Shown here piece by piece: positions 50,801 through 60,648 of a stretch of DNA of 64,000 bases. Source of the DNA: Ascarosepion bandense (Eukaryota; Mollusca; Cephalopoda; Sepiida; Sepiidae); assembly GCA_037127315.1 (NCBI GenBank), contig JBBBDQ010001616.1, positions 645,501 through 709,500 on the forward strand. Reading direction: 5' to 3'. Position numbers and translations under genes: made by a program. Each line of letters opens with the position of its first letter. Within the stretch, counting starts at the first letter, position 1. Under the pieces are notes generated by a model. That model had not been told where the DNA came from. It ran no database searches and saw only the letters and a list, made by a program, of their open reading frames with translations.

Positions 50801-51069
50801 TTCTTATAAAAAAAGAAGCAAACAGCGTCTCCAATATATCTTTCCCTTTTTGTAACGATCAAAACGGAATAGTCCGTTATTCATTAGTTATTAGTAGGCC
50901 ATAACGTACGTACTAACTAAACTACAAACATTACCAAATAAGTAAACTAATCTTACTCAATTTCACTTTCCTCCTCTGTCTGTTGAGCAGGGGAGGTTTA
51001 TTTCCTGTTCAGGTTCGGGTTTCCGGTTCCTTCTAAATTAGGTACTAAATGACGAAAAAAAACTGCATA
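50801..51069. other. unassigned, with LINE-A tail variant piece
   Basis: Contains GGTTCGGGTTTCCGGTTCCT (51012-51035), like the tail variant at 27290 and 53440. Confidence 0.45.
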
Positions 51070-51285
51070 GTTTTTTTTTTGTTTTTTTTTTTAATCGTAT
51101 CACCCCGAGCAAGGCGGTAACACCACTGATGTGCAGGGGGCTAGGTAATAGTGAAAAGATCGGAAAAGAGAAAGCCGGAAACCATATCCTAAACAGGGAA
51201 CAAGGGATGAGCCTCTTAACCTGTTCAATAGACATGGGTGGAGTGTGAACCGGGTGATAGATAGATCTATCTACTCCAATTTACT
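51070..51285 (-). mobile_element. LINE-A tail with one 147-bp unit
   Basis: T-run, TATCACCCCGAGCAAGGCGG, GCAGGGGGCTAGGTAATAG, then one unit ACCATATCCTAAACAGG..GTTCAATAGACATGGGTGG and GATAGATCTATCTACTCCAA. Confidence 0.88.
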
Positions 51286-51847
51286 TTTAAACTGAATTTT
51301 TAAAAACGAAAAATTATCTTGAAACTTTTATTTTAGTTTTAATTGAAAGCTAAATGGTTAAATTTACTATTTCCAGTAAGTAAAAAACGGAAATTATATT
51401 GATTGGAATATAAAAGTTTGAGATTTTTTTTCAATTTGTGAATTTTGCCGCCATTTTGAGCGATAGACACATTTTTGTAAACAAAAGATAATTCTAGGTT
51501 TTAAAAATCTTGCAAAATAAAATATACATCTATGACATTATTTTTGAAAAATTAGCAAATCTTATGTTAACTTAATCTGATTTACACAAGTATTACTTAT
51601 TTATAGCGAGAAATTTACAATAAAATTATTTCTTAATGACAGATTTGAACTTTGTGACCTGTCCGCCGTAAATCAAGAACTCGTTGACAGGTGATTAGAG
51701 ATAAAAAGTGTATGGCGTTTATTAGTGACAAAATTGTACAATTTTTTTCAGGAAAGGGAGGAAACTCTGACATTTTAATTTGCACATAGAAATTACCATA
51801 CAAAAAAGAAATTCAAATATAAAAAAAATTAACTTATTTTAAAAAAC
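51286..51847. other. unassigned AT-rich sequence
   Basis: Nothing recognised. Confidence 0.4.
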
Positions 51848-52152
51848 AATCAGTTAAGTGCCATACATGATACACGCTTAGACGATCATGTATTGAAAGA
51901 GACATAACTGACTGGTCAGAAGATTATCCCGCAGTAGGTTGCCATTGCTTTCTGCGGTAGACTGATTGTCAGCGAAAGCTATAGAACCCAATCTCTTCTG
52001 TTATTTAACCTTTAACTGGAGGGAAGAGATGGATTAATACCTTTCCCAAGGGTATTTATGTGTAAGTGAATATAAGAAATTCAACCTGGAATTCCAATTC
52101 GGCTCCCCGATTTTTCGTTCCGAGTCGACATCTACTGAATCACAACGTACAT
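51848..52152 (-). mobile_element. SINE-A, full length
   Basis: Plus strand starts AATCAGTTAAGTGCCATAC and ends with the head complement (GGAATTCCAATTCGG, CTACTGAATCACAACG). Mutations in both boxes. Confidence 0.85.
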
Positions 52153-53042
52153 CTTAGAAATCTTTTGGCCTTCACATTGTAAAAATATGAAGGCCAACAG
52201 ATTTTTGTTATACTTTTCAATTTTCGATAGGCAATATAATTATGAATTCTTAACTAAAAAAAATCCACCTGCAATTCATTAATGATTTCAAAAACATCTT
52301 AAAAATATTATAAATTATTCTAACTTAAAAAATTAAAACAATTCTTTTGAAATTTCATTATTAATCGAAAAAACATTTTTTCAGACTATAATGTCCTTAA
52401 TTTTTATTATTTATTCAAGCAATTAAAAGCTTATCAAATAAAATATCATCAGAGTTTTATTGTATTTTTATTCTACTCTTCGGAGCAGATTTTTTGATAG
52501 AGAGGCCAAATTTTAAAAACAAATAGATGATATATATTCCCCAATGATTTCTGCGTTTAACTAATGAAATTATAGACTGCAACAAATTAAAATTGATTAA
52601 AATTTCATGGATTTATGTGGAGGAGGGTAACAGAGATAAAAAAAAATATTTATATATTTTTACCAAAATTTAAAAAAATAATAATTTCAAAAATAATTTA
52701 ATTCATTTGTGAATGAGTATTGAAAGTTTCATTAAAATCCGACAATTATTTGATTTTTGCGAGAATTTCCAAATTGATGCGTTTGTCACCGGAAAAAAGG
52801 TTATGTCATCATTACATTTTCCATTGTAAACAGTCGTAAGGTTTTGGTTACCCGCTAACTTAAGTCAAAACAAGAATTTCTGCCAAATTTTCGAACATGT
52901 TAGAAGGGATTCATTTTTTTTTTAAATAATTAAAAATTATTTTGATTTTTCCTCTTAAAAATAATATAAACATTTTGGTGGGAAAAGTTCTTTTTTACTA
53001 AGTTTGGAATCTTTTTTATTCATACTCTGCTGTTTTTCTTTA
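52153..53042. other. unassigned, very AT-rich sequence
   Basis: About 0.9 kb of AT-rich DNA with A and T runs. No gene, repeat or family match seen. Confidence 0.45.
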
Positions 53043-53324
53043 GCGATTCGTTGTGTTGCATTGGATATCGGCTCGGAGCGAGAAATCAAGGAGTCGACTT
53101 CGAATTCCGCGCAAATACACCTAGGAAAGGTATTAATCCGTCTATTCCTTCCAGTTATGGGTTAAATAACAGAATAGATTGGGTTCTATAGCCTTGGTCG
53201 GCAACCAGTCTTCCACAGAAAGCAACGGCAACCTACTGCGTGATAATCTTCTGCCCAGTCAGTCATGTCTCTTTCGAGACATGATCGCCCAAGCGTGTAT
53301 CATGTATGGCACTTAACTGACTGA
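53043..53324 (+). mobile_element. SINE-A, full length
   Basis: Head GATTCGTTGTGTTGCATTGG, B-box region GACTTCGAATTCC with a deletion after it, complete body and hairpin, end CACTTAACTGACTGAC. Confidence 0.85.
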
Positions 53325-53727
53325 CCTATTCTAAATTCTACTCCAACTCTACACATCGAACATTTAAACTCTAAAATTTTTACTATTTGATAATATTTCT
53401 TCACAAAAAGCATATAGGTTCACCTATCGGCTTCTTCACATTCATCCCGGGTTTTTTTTAAACAGAAATACACGTTTATACCTTAGTTTACTGTTTAGGA
53501 TTGGCTATCTTTTTTCTTCTAAATTCTACTTCGACACTGTAATTTTACACTCTTCCCCTATACTCTAAAATTTATACTATAAGGTCTCCGGTTCCTTCGA
53601 AAGATTTTTTATTTGCTTTCATTTCCAGCAGTTCATTGCGTCTTAGTAGCATTATCGCCTTTCTTGGGGTGGAAATAATCAACTGATTACTCCGAATTAG
53701 TATTTTTTATATATTTAGAGCAGAAAA
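53325..53727 (+). mobile_element. LINE-A-type tail variant
   Basis: Within 53440-53690: GGTCTCCGGTTCCTTCGAAA, GTTCATTGCGTCTTAGTAGC, ATTATCGCCTTTCTTGGGGTG. Diverged relative of the tail at 27290. The flanks are unassigned. Confidence 0.55.
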
Positions 53728-54246
53728 CTAGCAGTATAGTCCGGCTTGCTCGGGTGTAATGAAAACTTTAAAACTAATTCATGGTCCTGGAGCTCAGACT
53801 CAGCCTAAAGAATATTTGTTTGAAGTTTGGTGAGAATCGGATAAAAATTGTGGATTTGTATAAAGGACATACAGACAGATAAACAGACACACACACAAAC
53901 ATCTTGCCTTTTATATACATATATATTATCGATTTTCTGCACTATTATAAGAACTGCAACTTTCAAACTTCTGAATATCGTTTCTTATGTCTTTGTCTAT
54001 GAGTGTATCAAATTTGATTAAAATCGGACCACACCTTCTATAACCCGATTTTTTCGATTTTCAATATTTATTGGGGGTAGCTTGACACACACACACACAC
54101 AAAAAAAAACACTCGACGACACTTATAGTACAACTGTGTAAATTTTCAAGAAAATCGGTTCAGCCGTTTCGGAGTCTATAGGTTACGGACCCACACACAT
54201 ACACACACACACACACAAACAAAGTTCCATTATAAATAAGTTTAGA
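53728..54246 (-). mobile_element. Helitron-1, short version (519 bp)
   Basis: Plus strand begins CTAGCAGTATAGTCCGGCTT after A and ends AATAAGTTTAGA (complement of the TCTAAACTTATT start). Complete at both ends. Confidence 0.85.
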
Positions 54247-54878
54247 TCTATATAAATAAAAATGTACTTCTCCGTTTGTTACTATCCGCTAATCGAGAAA
54301 ATGGCTGCACTAATAGTTTTGAAATTTTACTATTCTATTTTAATCAAACACGAGCTTGTTTTTATACACCTAATATAAAAAAAAATATTACAATATTAAA
54401 TAAATATATATTTTGCAAACTCGATTAGATCCGATGCGAACGGACGCAAAACACTTTCATTTTCAATATGGACGCCTTTACGGACAACTTTGTTATTTCA
54501 TAGAAAACATAGAAAAACTCCACATTTAAGGTAAACGAAATTATATATTTTAGAATTTCTGTGAGCAAATACGAAACTTACACACACATGATCTATATAA
54601 ATAATTATACACGATTCTTAAATTTAGTGCACAATTCCCATTTCGTTGTTTAGTAAAAAAAATTCTTCTTTTATTTTATTTTTAGCCCTTTTATTATTAT
54701 TATTTCTGTTTTTTCGGGCGTAAACAACAGAAATCCCTTCACTTAAAAAAAAAGTGTTTTTTATTCATTTTTTTTTTTCAAAGAATTATCGATATCCCAT
54801 TTATTTCGTTGGTTTAGTCAATAAATTTTTCAATTTAGCCAAACTGAGCCACAGCAACGCGTGGCCGGGTACAGCTAG
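54247..54878 (+). mobile_element. Helitron-2, distinct family (632 bp)
   Basis: Starts TCTATATAAATAAAAATGTA directly after the A ending Helitron-1, and ends GAGCCACAGCAACGCGTGGC then CGGGTACAGCTAG|T. The 3' hairpin is GCCAC..GTGGC, followed by CTAG, as expected for Helitrons. The sequence is unrelated to Helitron-1 apart from end form. There is no ORF with helicase features. Confidence 0.8.
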
Positions 54879-55224
54879 TCATCTAATAAGATTAGAACTG
54901 ATAGAACCAATAAGATTAGTTACAGTTAACTCTCAGTTGCGTCTCTGTCCTCGAAGATAAGCTGCGGCTCAGTTGTGGCTCCGTCCGCAAAGGCAGGGTC
55001 GCAACTGAGAAAAATTACACTGAATAGATGCCCAGTGCCGGGGAACAGTATCCCGCGGACGCGCCACTTCATTGCAGCAGAGGGGTGGACCAGGTGCTCG
55101 TCACCGGGGTCAGCTCAACCGGCGGTTGAAGGGACTGGGGAAATTTTGTTCCTGAGCACGTCCTTATGCGGTCGGGTCCTCATCTGAAAAAGACCTTGTG
55201 TCACATCCTGCTCCAGTAGAGTGA
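54879..55224. other. GC-rich unexplained island
   Basis: 54950-55210 is clearly GC-richer than its surroundings (for example GTGCCGGGGAACAGTATCCC). It contains a hairpin CTCAGTTGCG (about 54931) / CGCAACTGAG (about 55008). A 70-residue plus-strand frame (54975-55187) has no recognisable domain. It could be an exon, a structured RNA or part of an unknown element. Confidence 0.4.
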
Positions 55225-55380
55225 GTACGGTAAATAACATAACTGGAGGGAAGAGACGGATTAATACCTTTCCCAATGGTATTTGAGCGTAAATGAAATG
55301 CAAGGAACTCAACAGGAATTCGAACTCGGCTCCCCGATTTTTTTTTATTCCAAATCCATATCCACTGCACCACAACGCAC
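55225..55380 (-). mobile_element. SINE-A head half
   Basis: Minus-strand SINE-A with only the 5' half: GTGCGTTGTGGTGCAGTGG head, an A-run inside the head, B box GAGTTCGAATTCC and body to CCCTCCAGTTATG. Confidence 0.85.
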
Positions 55381-55606
55381 AGAATAGAGTATTGGGTTGC
55401 TACGTGCCTTCTGTCCTTCAATATGGAAGGAAATGCTGGATACTCTCGTTAAAGATGAAGGTAAGATTTGAAACGTGGGATAGGATGCTGAGGATATCAT
55501 GGATGAAGAATGACGAGGCTTTGAAGTGCATGTACACGAGAGGAAAATTGATAATTAACATCAGGGAAAGACGTTCGAAGATTTTGACATATGTAATGAG
55601 GAAGGA
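55381..55606 (+). mobile_element. LINE-B fragment, left of SINE-A dimer
   Basis: GCYVPSVLQYGRKCWILSLK (55402-55460), then RMLRISWMKNDEA, RGKLIINIRERRSKILTYVM (55537-55597) and RKE. The continuation lies right of the SINE-A dimer. Confidence 0.75.
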
Positions 55607-56215
55607 TGTGCGTTGTGGTGCAGTGGATATCGACTCGGAACGACAAATTGGGGAACCGAGTTCGAATTCCAGTTGAATTCCTCGCATTCACTTGCACGCA
55701 AATACCCTAGGGAAAGATATTAATTCATCTCTTCCCCCTAGTTATGGGTTAAATAATTGGGTTCTATAGCCTTGGCTGGCAACTAGTCTCCCGCAGAAAG
55801 TAATGGCAACCTACTGCGTGATAATGTTCTGCCCAGTTAGTAATGCCTCGAAAGAGACATGATCGCCCAAAGCGTGTATCATGTATGACACTTAGCTGAC
55901 TGACTGAATATAATAGTTGGAAACAATTAAAGCTTGTACTGGGCATAAAATGGGGGATCGTTTTTCCATTGTTATTAAGTAATTAACTGATCCCCCCACT
56001 AATTTCTACTTAATAATATAATACATCTCTTCCTCCTCTAGCTATGATTCAAATAACAGGACAGATTGGGTTTCTATAGCCTTAGCTAGCAACCAGTCTA
56101 CTACAGAAAGCAATGGCAATCTACTGCGGGGGATAATTTTTTGGCCAGTCAGTCATGTCTCTTTCGAGACATGATCGCCCAAAGCGTGTATCACGTATGG
56201 CACTTAACTAACTGA
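55607..56215 (+). mobile_element. SINE-A dimer (609 bp) with target duplications
   Basis: Complete SINE-A, palindromic linker (about 55915-56045) and a second SINE-A 3' half ending GGCACTTAACTAACTGA. It is bounded by ATGAGGAAGGA (55596-55606) and ATGAAGAAGGA (56216-56226), an 11-bp duplication with one difference, inside LINE-B. This shows that the dimer inserted as a single unit. Confidence 0.88.
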
Positions 56216-56400
56216 ATGAAGAAGGAGGTTTGAGGAACCTGATGCACACAGAATGAATGAAGGAGGAGAGAAAGATAACTGAAAACAATGTCAGACATAC
56301 TTGATGGAGTTGTGAAAATGGATGGTGAAGCAAAAAGCACAAGGACAAAAAAAATCACTGCAAATAATGAAGAAATCGAATGATTATCTACACTACATTG
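56216..56400 (+). mobile_element. LINE-B, right of SINE-A dimer
   Basis: GLRNLMHTE-stop then KEERKITENN-like sequence, corresponding to the 'GLEN...' region that follows the MRKE segment in other LINE-B copies. Diverged. Confidence 0.55.
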
Positions 56401-56575
56401 TTCGGACTTTGTCCTCATATTTTTTGCCATATTCACGATGTTTCGGCCGATTTAGGCTCCGACCACCTTCAAGTTTTTTGGTCAGCTCTGCTGTATCCAG
56501 TTATTGAACTCACAAGCCCTCAAGAACACATGTCCCAGTGAATAAAAGCGTTAGTAGAATTTAATGACTTGACTC
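56401..56575 (-). mobile_element. SINE-E
   Basis: Plus strand: GTCCTCATATTTTTTGCCAT, the core complement GATGTTTCGGCCGATTTAGG..CCACCTTCAAG, and the head complement CCAGTTATTGAACTCACAAG. Diverged. Confidence 0.6.
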
Positions 56576-56621
56576 GCAAGTTCAATACCTTGATTCAGCA
56601 TAGAAAAACAATATATATATA

Positions 56622-56749
56622 TTAGAAAAGTTTTTGATATACTACAATTTCAATGGATAATACATATTTCACCGCACAATGATCATCATTGTGCCGTGAA
56701 ATATGTATTACCCATTGAAATTGTAGTATATCAATTTTTTTTTTCTAAG
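56622..56749. repeat. near-perfect palindrome, 101-bp core
   Basis: Core 56634-56734: arms of 50 nt around a single C (GATcATC), only two mismatches, starting TTGATATACTACAATTTCAA. With a T/A-rich extension it reaches 56622-56749. The inner part carries ACATATTTCACCGCACAATG, which also ends family F at 39190. Confidence 0.92.
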
Positions 56750-56870
56750 TTATATTACTCTTTTAAATTAAATAAATGAATTTAATATTGAGTTCTTTTG
56801 AGTTCGTCTCTATCGGAATTTACCTGGATAATATACCAAGTGCTCTACGTTATATATATATATGTATATA
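56740..56870 (-). repeat. dispersed repeat family F
   Basis: Reverse copy of the block at 39040-39180 (ATTACTCTTTTAAATTAAAT, TTGAGTTCTTTTGAGTTCGT, AATTTACCTGGAT, ACCAAGTGCTCTACG). Confidence 0.65.
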
Positions 56871-57009
56871 TAATGTTGAGTTGTGATAATGTTTAGCAAA
56901 AGGGTTGTTGTTTTTCTGCAGTTTTATTGGTAAAAAGTATTTTGGCAAGTAGGTTTCTTCCGTAAAGTGCTCGATATGGGGGTGGAGATAAAGCGCTTGA
57001 TCAGCACAA
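56871..57009. other. unassigned sequence
   Basis: Nothing recognised. Confidence 0.35.
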
Positions 57010-57185
57010 AGGTTTTGCCATTATAACTCAGCAGGTTCATGCCTTCAAAGTTTCGTGAGAACACCATTATGAATGATGTCCTTACTCGTCAAAACCAACC
57101 CTGACGAGTGAGAACATCATACCAGAGTCCTCACGAAACTTCGAAGTCGGCATTTACCTCCTCAGCAAAAGCAACAAACTCTTTG
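57010..57185. repeat. fold-back repeat, family G copy 2
   Basis: Arms TAACTCAGCAGGTTCATGCC..TTCGTGAG and CTCACGAAACTTCGAAGTCGG..CCTCAGC, plus an inner hairpin GATGTCCTTACTCGTCA / TGACGAGTGAGAACATC. Outer arm words are shared with 44085-44230. Confidence 0.7.
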
Positions 57186-57204
57186 TGGATATATATATTA
57201 GAAG

Positions 57205-57375
57205 AAAACCAACAAATAATTATCCAAATGTTGGAGAATTTTTGTCTTTATTTTCAACTGAAATTAAAGCAAAAATACGACGTTTAGAACGGCTCATGAT
57301 TAAACATAATAGACATTCATTGTCTCTTATATTTAATAGCATATGTCTAGAAAATTACTTGCTGCCTCGATATAC

Positions 57376-57457
<82 letters not shown>
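57205..57457 (+). repeat. family C copy ending in (TA)n(TG)n
   Basis: Encodes the NYPNVGEFLSLFSTEI and HNRHSLSLIFNS segments also found at 3415 and 37580. A compound TA/TG array follows at 57379-57457. Confidence 0.7.
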
Positions 57458-57814
57458 AAGTCCGTGAACGGCGTGGCTAAACCAACAAGATCTATTTAAT
57501 ATATAAAGTTAAGTGTTACATCTGCATAGAGAGCTCAATAGATGTTATAGTAGGCGTGTAGTGAGTTTATGGTCACTATCTAAGAATGATGACCTCTTCT
57601 CGTCCGGTCTAGATATCCCCAACTGAGATAACGTTAAGGTCTCTGTTTTAAAATCTTCTTACTTTTTTTGCATTTTATTTTAAAGAAATGTTTATTCCAA
57701 GGAAAATATTTATACCGAATGGAACGAATATAGTGTAGTCTGATGAAATGAGCTAATTTAGCTCATAGAAATTAATTATAAGTTATAACCAATTTAAATG
57801 ATGTGCTGGGTTTT

Positions 57815-57816
<2 letters not shown>
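57458..57816. other. unassigned sequence
   Basis: Nothing recognised. Confidence 0.35.
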
Positions 57817-57857
<41 letters not shown>

Positions 57858-57987
57858 CGCCCATAGCCAATGGGTAGAGTCGCCGACTGACGCCATTTCG
57901 GTCGGGTTTCAATCCTGGGTAAAAAAGCAATCGGAGTCTAACCGCACTGATGAGCTCTGATACGGCGAAACAGATCTGTCTGCGGAT

Positions 57988-58025
<38 letters not shown>

Positions 58026-58345
58026 CTATATATATATATATATATAGTCATCCGCAGACAGATCTGTTTCACTGTATCACAGCTCATCAATACGGGTTAG
58101 ACTCCGATTGCTTTTAACCCAGGATTGAAACCCGACCGAAGTGGCGTCAGTCGGCGATTCTACCTCTGGGCTATGGGCGCTCGGTAGAAGAAGGCAGACT
58201 TTTTAGCATGTATATTATCATTATACACCCCCAGTAGCCAGAGTGCTCTAATTCATTAGTGAATGAGCGATGCGTACATGCCAGGGTAGCTACTGCTTTT
58301 CAAAATCTACCATTCCTCCAGAGCGCTCAATCAGGGTGTGAGAAC
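57817..58345. mobile_element. inverted SINE-D pair around (TA)n
   Basis: TA array 57817-57856, plus-strand SINE-D 57857-57990 (head CCATAGCCAATGGGTAGAGT, B box CGGGTTTCAATCCTGGG), TA array 57991-58046 broken by one GACTA, then minus-strand SINE-D 58047-58345 with its extra 5' module. The 134-bp copies pair across the TA centre. Confidence 0.85.
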
Positions 58346-58422
58346 TTAATGGTTATTTCGTATTTGAAATAGACGCGTCATTTCTATGTTAACGATAAAA
58401 TGGTTTAAGAAATAAAGCCATT
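58346..58422. other. short spacer
   Basis: Nothing recognised. Confidence 0.35.
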
Positions 58423-59022
58423 AAAGTGGGGTAGGGTGGCAGAAGTAAAGTGGGGTAGGGTGGCAGAAGTAAAGTGGGGTAGGGTGGCAGAAGTAAAGTG
58501 GGGTACGGTGGCAGAAGTAAAGTGGGGTAGGGTGACAGAAGTAAAGTGGGGTACGGTGGCAGAAGTAAAGTGGGGTAGGGTGGCAGAAGTAAAGTGGGGT
58601 ACAGTGGCAGAAGTAAAGTGGGGTAGGGTTGCAGAAGTAAAGTGGGGTACAGTGGCAGAAGTAAAGTGGGGTAGGGTGGCAGAAGTAAAGTGGTGTACGG
58701 TGGCAGAAGTAAAGTGGGGTAGGGTTGCAGAAGTAAAGTGGGGTACGGTGGCAGAAGTAAAGTGGGGTACGGTGGCAGAAGTAAAGTGGGGTAGGGTGGC
58801 AGAAGTAAAGTGGGGTACAGTGGCAGAAGTAAAGTGGGGTACGGTGGCAGAAGTGAAAGTGGGGTAGGGTGGCAGAAGTAAAGTGGGGTACGGTGGCAGA
58901 AGTAAAGTGGGGTAGGGTGGCAGAAGTAAAGTGGGGTACGGTGGCAGAAGTAAAGTGGGGTAGGGTGGCAGAAGTAAAGTGGGGTACGGTGGCAGAAGTA
59001 AAGTGGGGTACGGTGGCAGAAG
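58423..59022 (+). repeat. 24-bp purine-rich minisatellite (25 units)
   Basis: Unit AAAGTGGGGTAGGGTGGCAG AAGT. Units alternate irregularly between GTAGGGTGG, GTACGGTGG and GTACAGTGG. All units are 24 bp except one with an extra G near 58854. Because 24 is divisible by 3, both strands stay open (AEVKWGRV repeats on plus; YFCHRTPL then LLPPYPTL repeats on minus after the one-base shift). I regard these frames as repeat by-products. Three or four G-runs per unit could favour non-B structures. Confidence 0.93.
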
Positions 59023-59202
59023 AGAATGAAATAATAGTTAAGTTCTAAATTATTATAGATCCGAATTTCCACTCTTTGTAAATGCAACTTCATGTCTCCT
59101 AGTCTGTTTACATCAAAACTACAATTAAACGCTTCTACGCAAAAAATTAACATTACTTTATAAAGCATGTAATTAGTACGGACATGTGTATATATATATA
59201 TA
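59023..59202. other. unassigned sequence
   Basis: Nothing recognised apart from a short TA run before the Helitron. Confidence 0.35.
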
Positions 59203-59535
59203 CTAGCAGTATAGCCCGGCGTTACTCAGGTGTAATGAAAGCTTAAAAACTAATCCATGGTCCTGGAGCTCAGACTCTTTGGACATTGGCACGAAAAACG
59301 TAGGTTGTTGAAAGGTTGATCTCGAAGCCATAGAACTTATTAAAATGAATGTCACTAAATCAAATTTTGATTTCCGGTATCGATGACAAATAAGTTTTCC
59401 ATCACAAACTGAATTTTGAAGGTTAAATAAGTCCTCTGAGTAAATGGTATCATGGTTGAAACTAAAAAAACTACAATTATACCTACGTAGAGCAAAACCC
59501 GAAGCAAAAACCAAAATAAAAGAGCTGAAAACCTG
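59203..59535 (-). mobile_element. Helitron-1 3' part, long version
   Basis: Plus strand begins CTAGCAGTATAGCCCGGCGT and continues through the long-version internal segment (TTGGACATTGGCACGAAAAA, TGAATTTTGAAGGTTAAATA). The 5' half is missing. Confidence 0.8.
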
Positions 59536-59835
59536 ATTTTGACCAGACCCGATAGGATATCGGGGTATAGATTTCCAATATGGGAGTCAGATAAGTCATC
59601 GAAGGATAAACTAACCTAAGTAAGTCCATGAAAAATTATCGTACCCATCGGGAATAAAATTGGAGAAAATCTACTGTGATTTGGACGAATTCATCTTTGC
59701 TTGCTTGCCTTGTAAAATTTTGCAAAGTAATAATAACAAAAGAACCATTTTATTTTCATTTGGCAATTGATACTAAATATAGTATGAAATACATCATATC
59801 TTTTAATAAAAACTGGGGCAGCCTAATAATTATGG
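59536..59835. other. unassigned sequence
   Basis: Nothing recognised. Confidence 0.35.
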
Positions 59836-60085
59836 CCGGTATTGTATGTGATACACGCTTGGGTGATTATGTCTTGAAAGATTGTCCCGCAGTAGGTTGC
59901 CATTACTTTCTTCTCTAGACCGGGTTGCCACCCAAGGCTATGGAACCCAATCTGTTCTGCTATTCAAACTATGACTGGAGGGAGAAGAGATGGATTAATA
60001 CCTTTCCTAAAGGTAGTTTCGCGTAAGTGAATGAAACGAGTTCAACTGGAATTCGAACTCGGTACTCTGATTTCTTGTAAACTCA
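59836..60085 (-). mobile_element. SINE-A without head
   Basis: Plus strand GTATGTGATACACGCTTGGG through GGAATTCGAACTCGG. The A-box part of the head is missing. Confidence 0.8.
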
Positions 60086-60098
60086 TCTAGCGTGCTTT

Positions 60099-60102
<4 letters not shown>

Positions 60103-60150
<48 letters not shown>
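60103..60150. repeat. (TA)n microsatellite
   Basis: Uninterrupted TA run. Confidence 0.95.
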
Positions 60151-60152
<2 letters not shown>

Positions 60153-60323
60153 AATACTGAATTTTGAGTAAAACTGCAGCCTGATTTGACCTTGTGCCCA
60201 ACTAACCTTAGCGCAGTTAAGACCCACATAGATATTTCTGTGTCGATTTCTTCATTCATTCTTTTTTGCACTTTGGCCCTCCTCTAACTCCTCCTTCTGT
60301 TTGCTTCTTCTTCGTCCGTCCAG

Positions 60324-60648
60324 CAGTTCGTCCGACCCCTCCTTCCATCACCTCCACCTCCTCCTCCGCCAATCGCTTCGCATTGCACAACAAAAAAGCC
60401 AGTCACAAAATGTCGGTCGCTGCGACCCGGCTCATTCTCCATCCCTATCCCAACCTAAACCAACTCCGCCCTCCCCACCCTGTGCTGGCCGAGCCATCAA
60501 TTACCCATGCACCGCCTACCCATGCTCCCTCACCAATCGCACCAGTTGTGCCAAGCGTATAACGTCTGCAGTCTGTCCTAGCTGCAGTCGCCGTTCTTAC
60601 TTGTTGCAAGTCGGATGCAAGTTTCAATGGAATTATATTTGTTGCTGA
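60324..60648 (+). CDS. candidate exon: cysteine-rich open frame (hypothetical)
   Basis: GC-rich open frame of about 108 codons ending in a TGA at 60646-60648. It has no ATG near its start but is preceded by a long pyrimidine tract and CCGTCCAG|CAG at 60323, a plausible splice acceptor, so it could be a last exon. The first half is Ser/Pro-rich. The second half has nine cysteines in about 60 residues (spaced C-x8-C-x4-C-x7-C-x8-CPSC-x10-C-x7-CC) with an NRT glycosylation-type site. That spacing suggests a disulphide-rich secreted or extracellular domain. I do not recognise the family. A second overlapping frame (60266-60562) is also open, which weakens the coding call. No poly-A signal is obvious. 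No family shared with the rest of the window covers this interval. Confidence 0.35.

Noticed and set aside
50647..50904. Lys/Glu-rich and Phe/Leu-rich frames
   Set aside because: Produced by the TTTC polypyrimidine tract.
58389..59168. 259-codon minus-strand and 143-codon plus-strand open frames
   Set aside because: The 24-bp unit is a multiple of three and stop-free by composition, so the frames are a consequence of the repeat. No start context or domain supports a gene.
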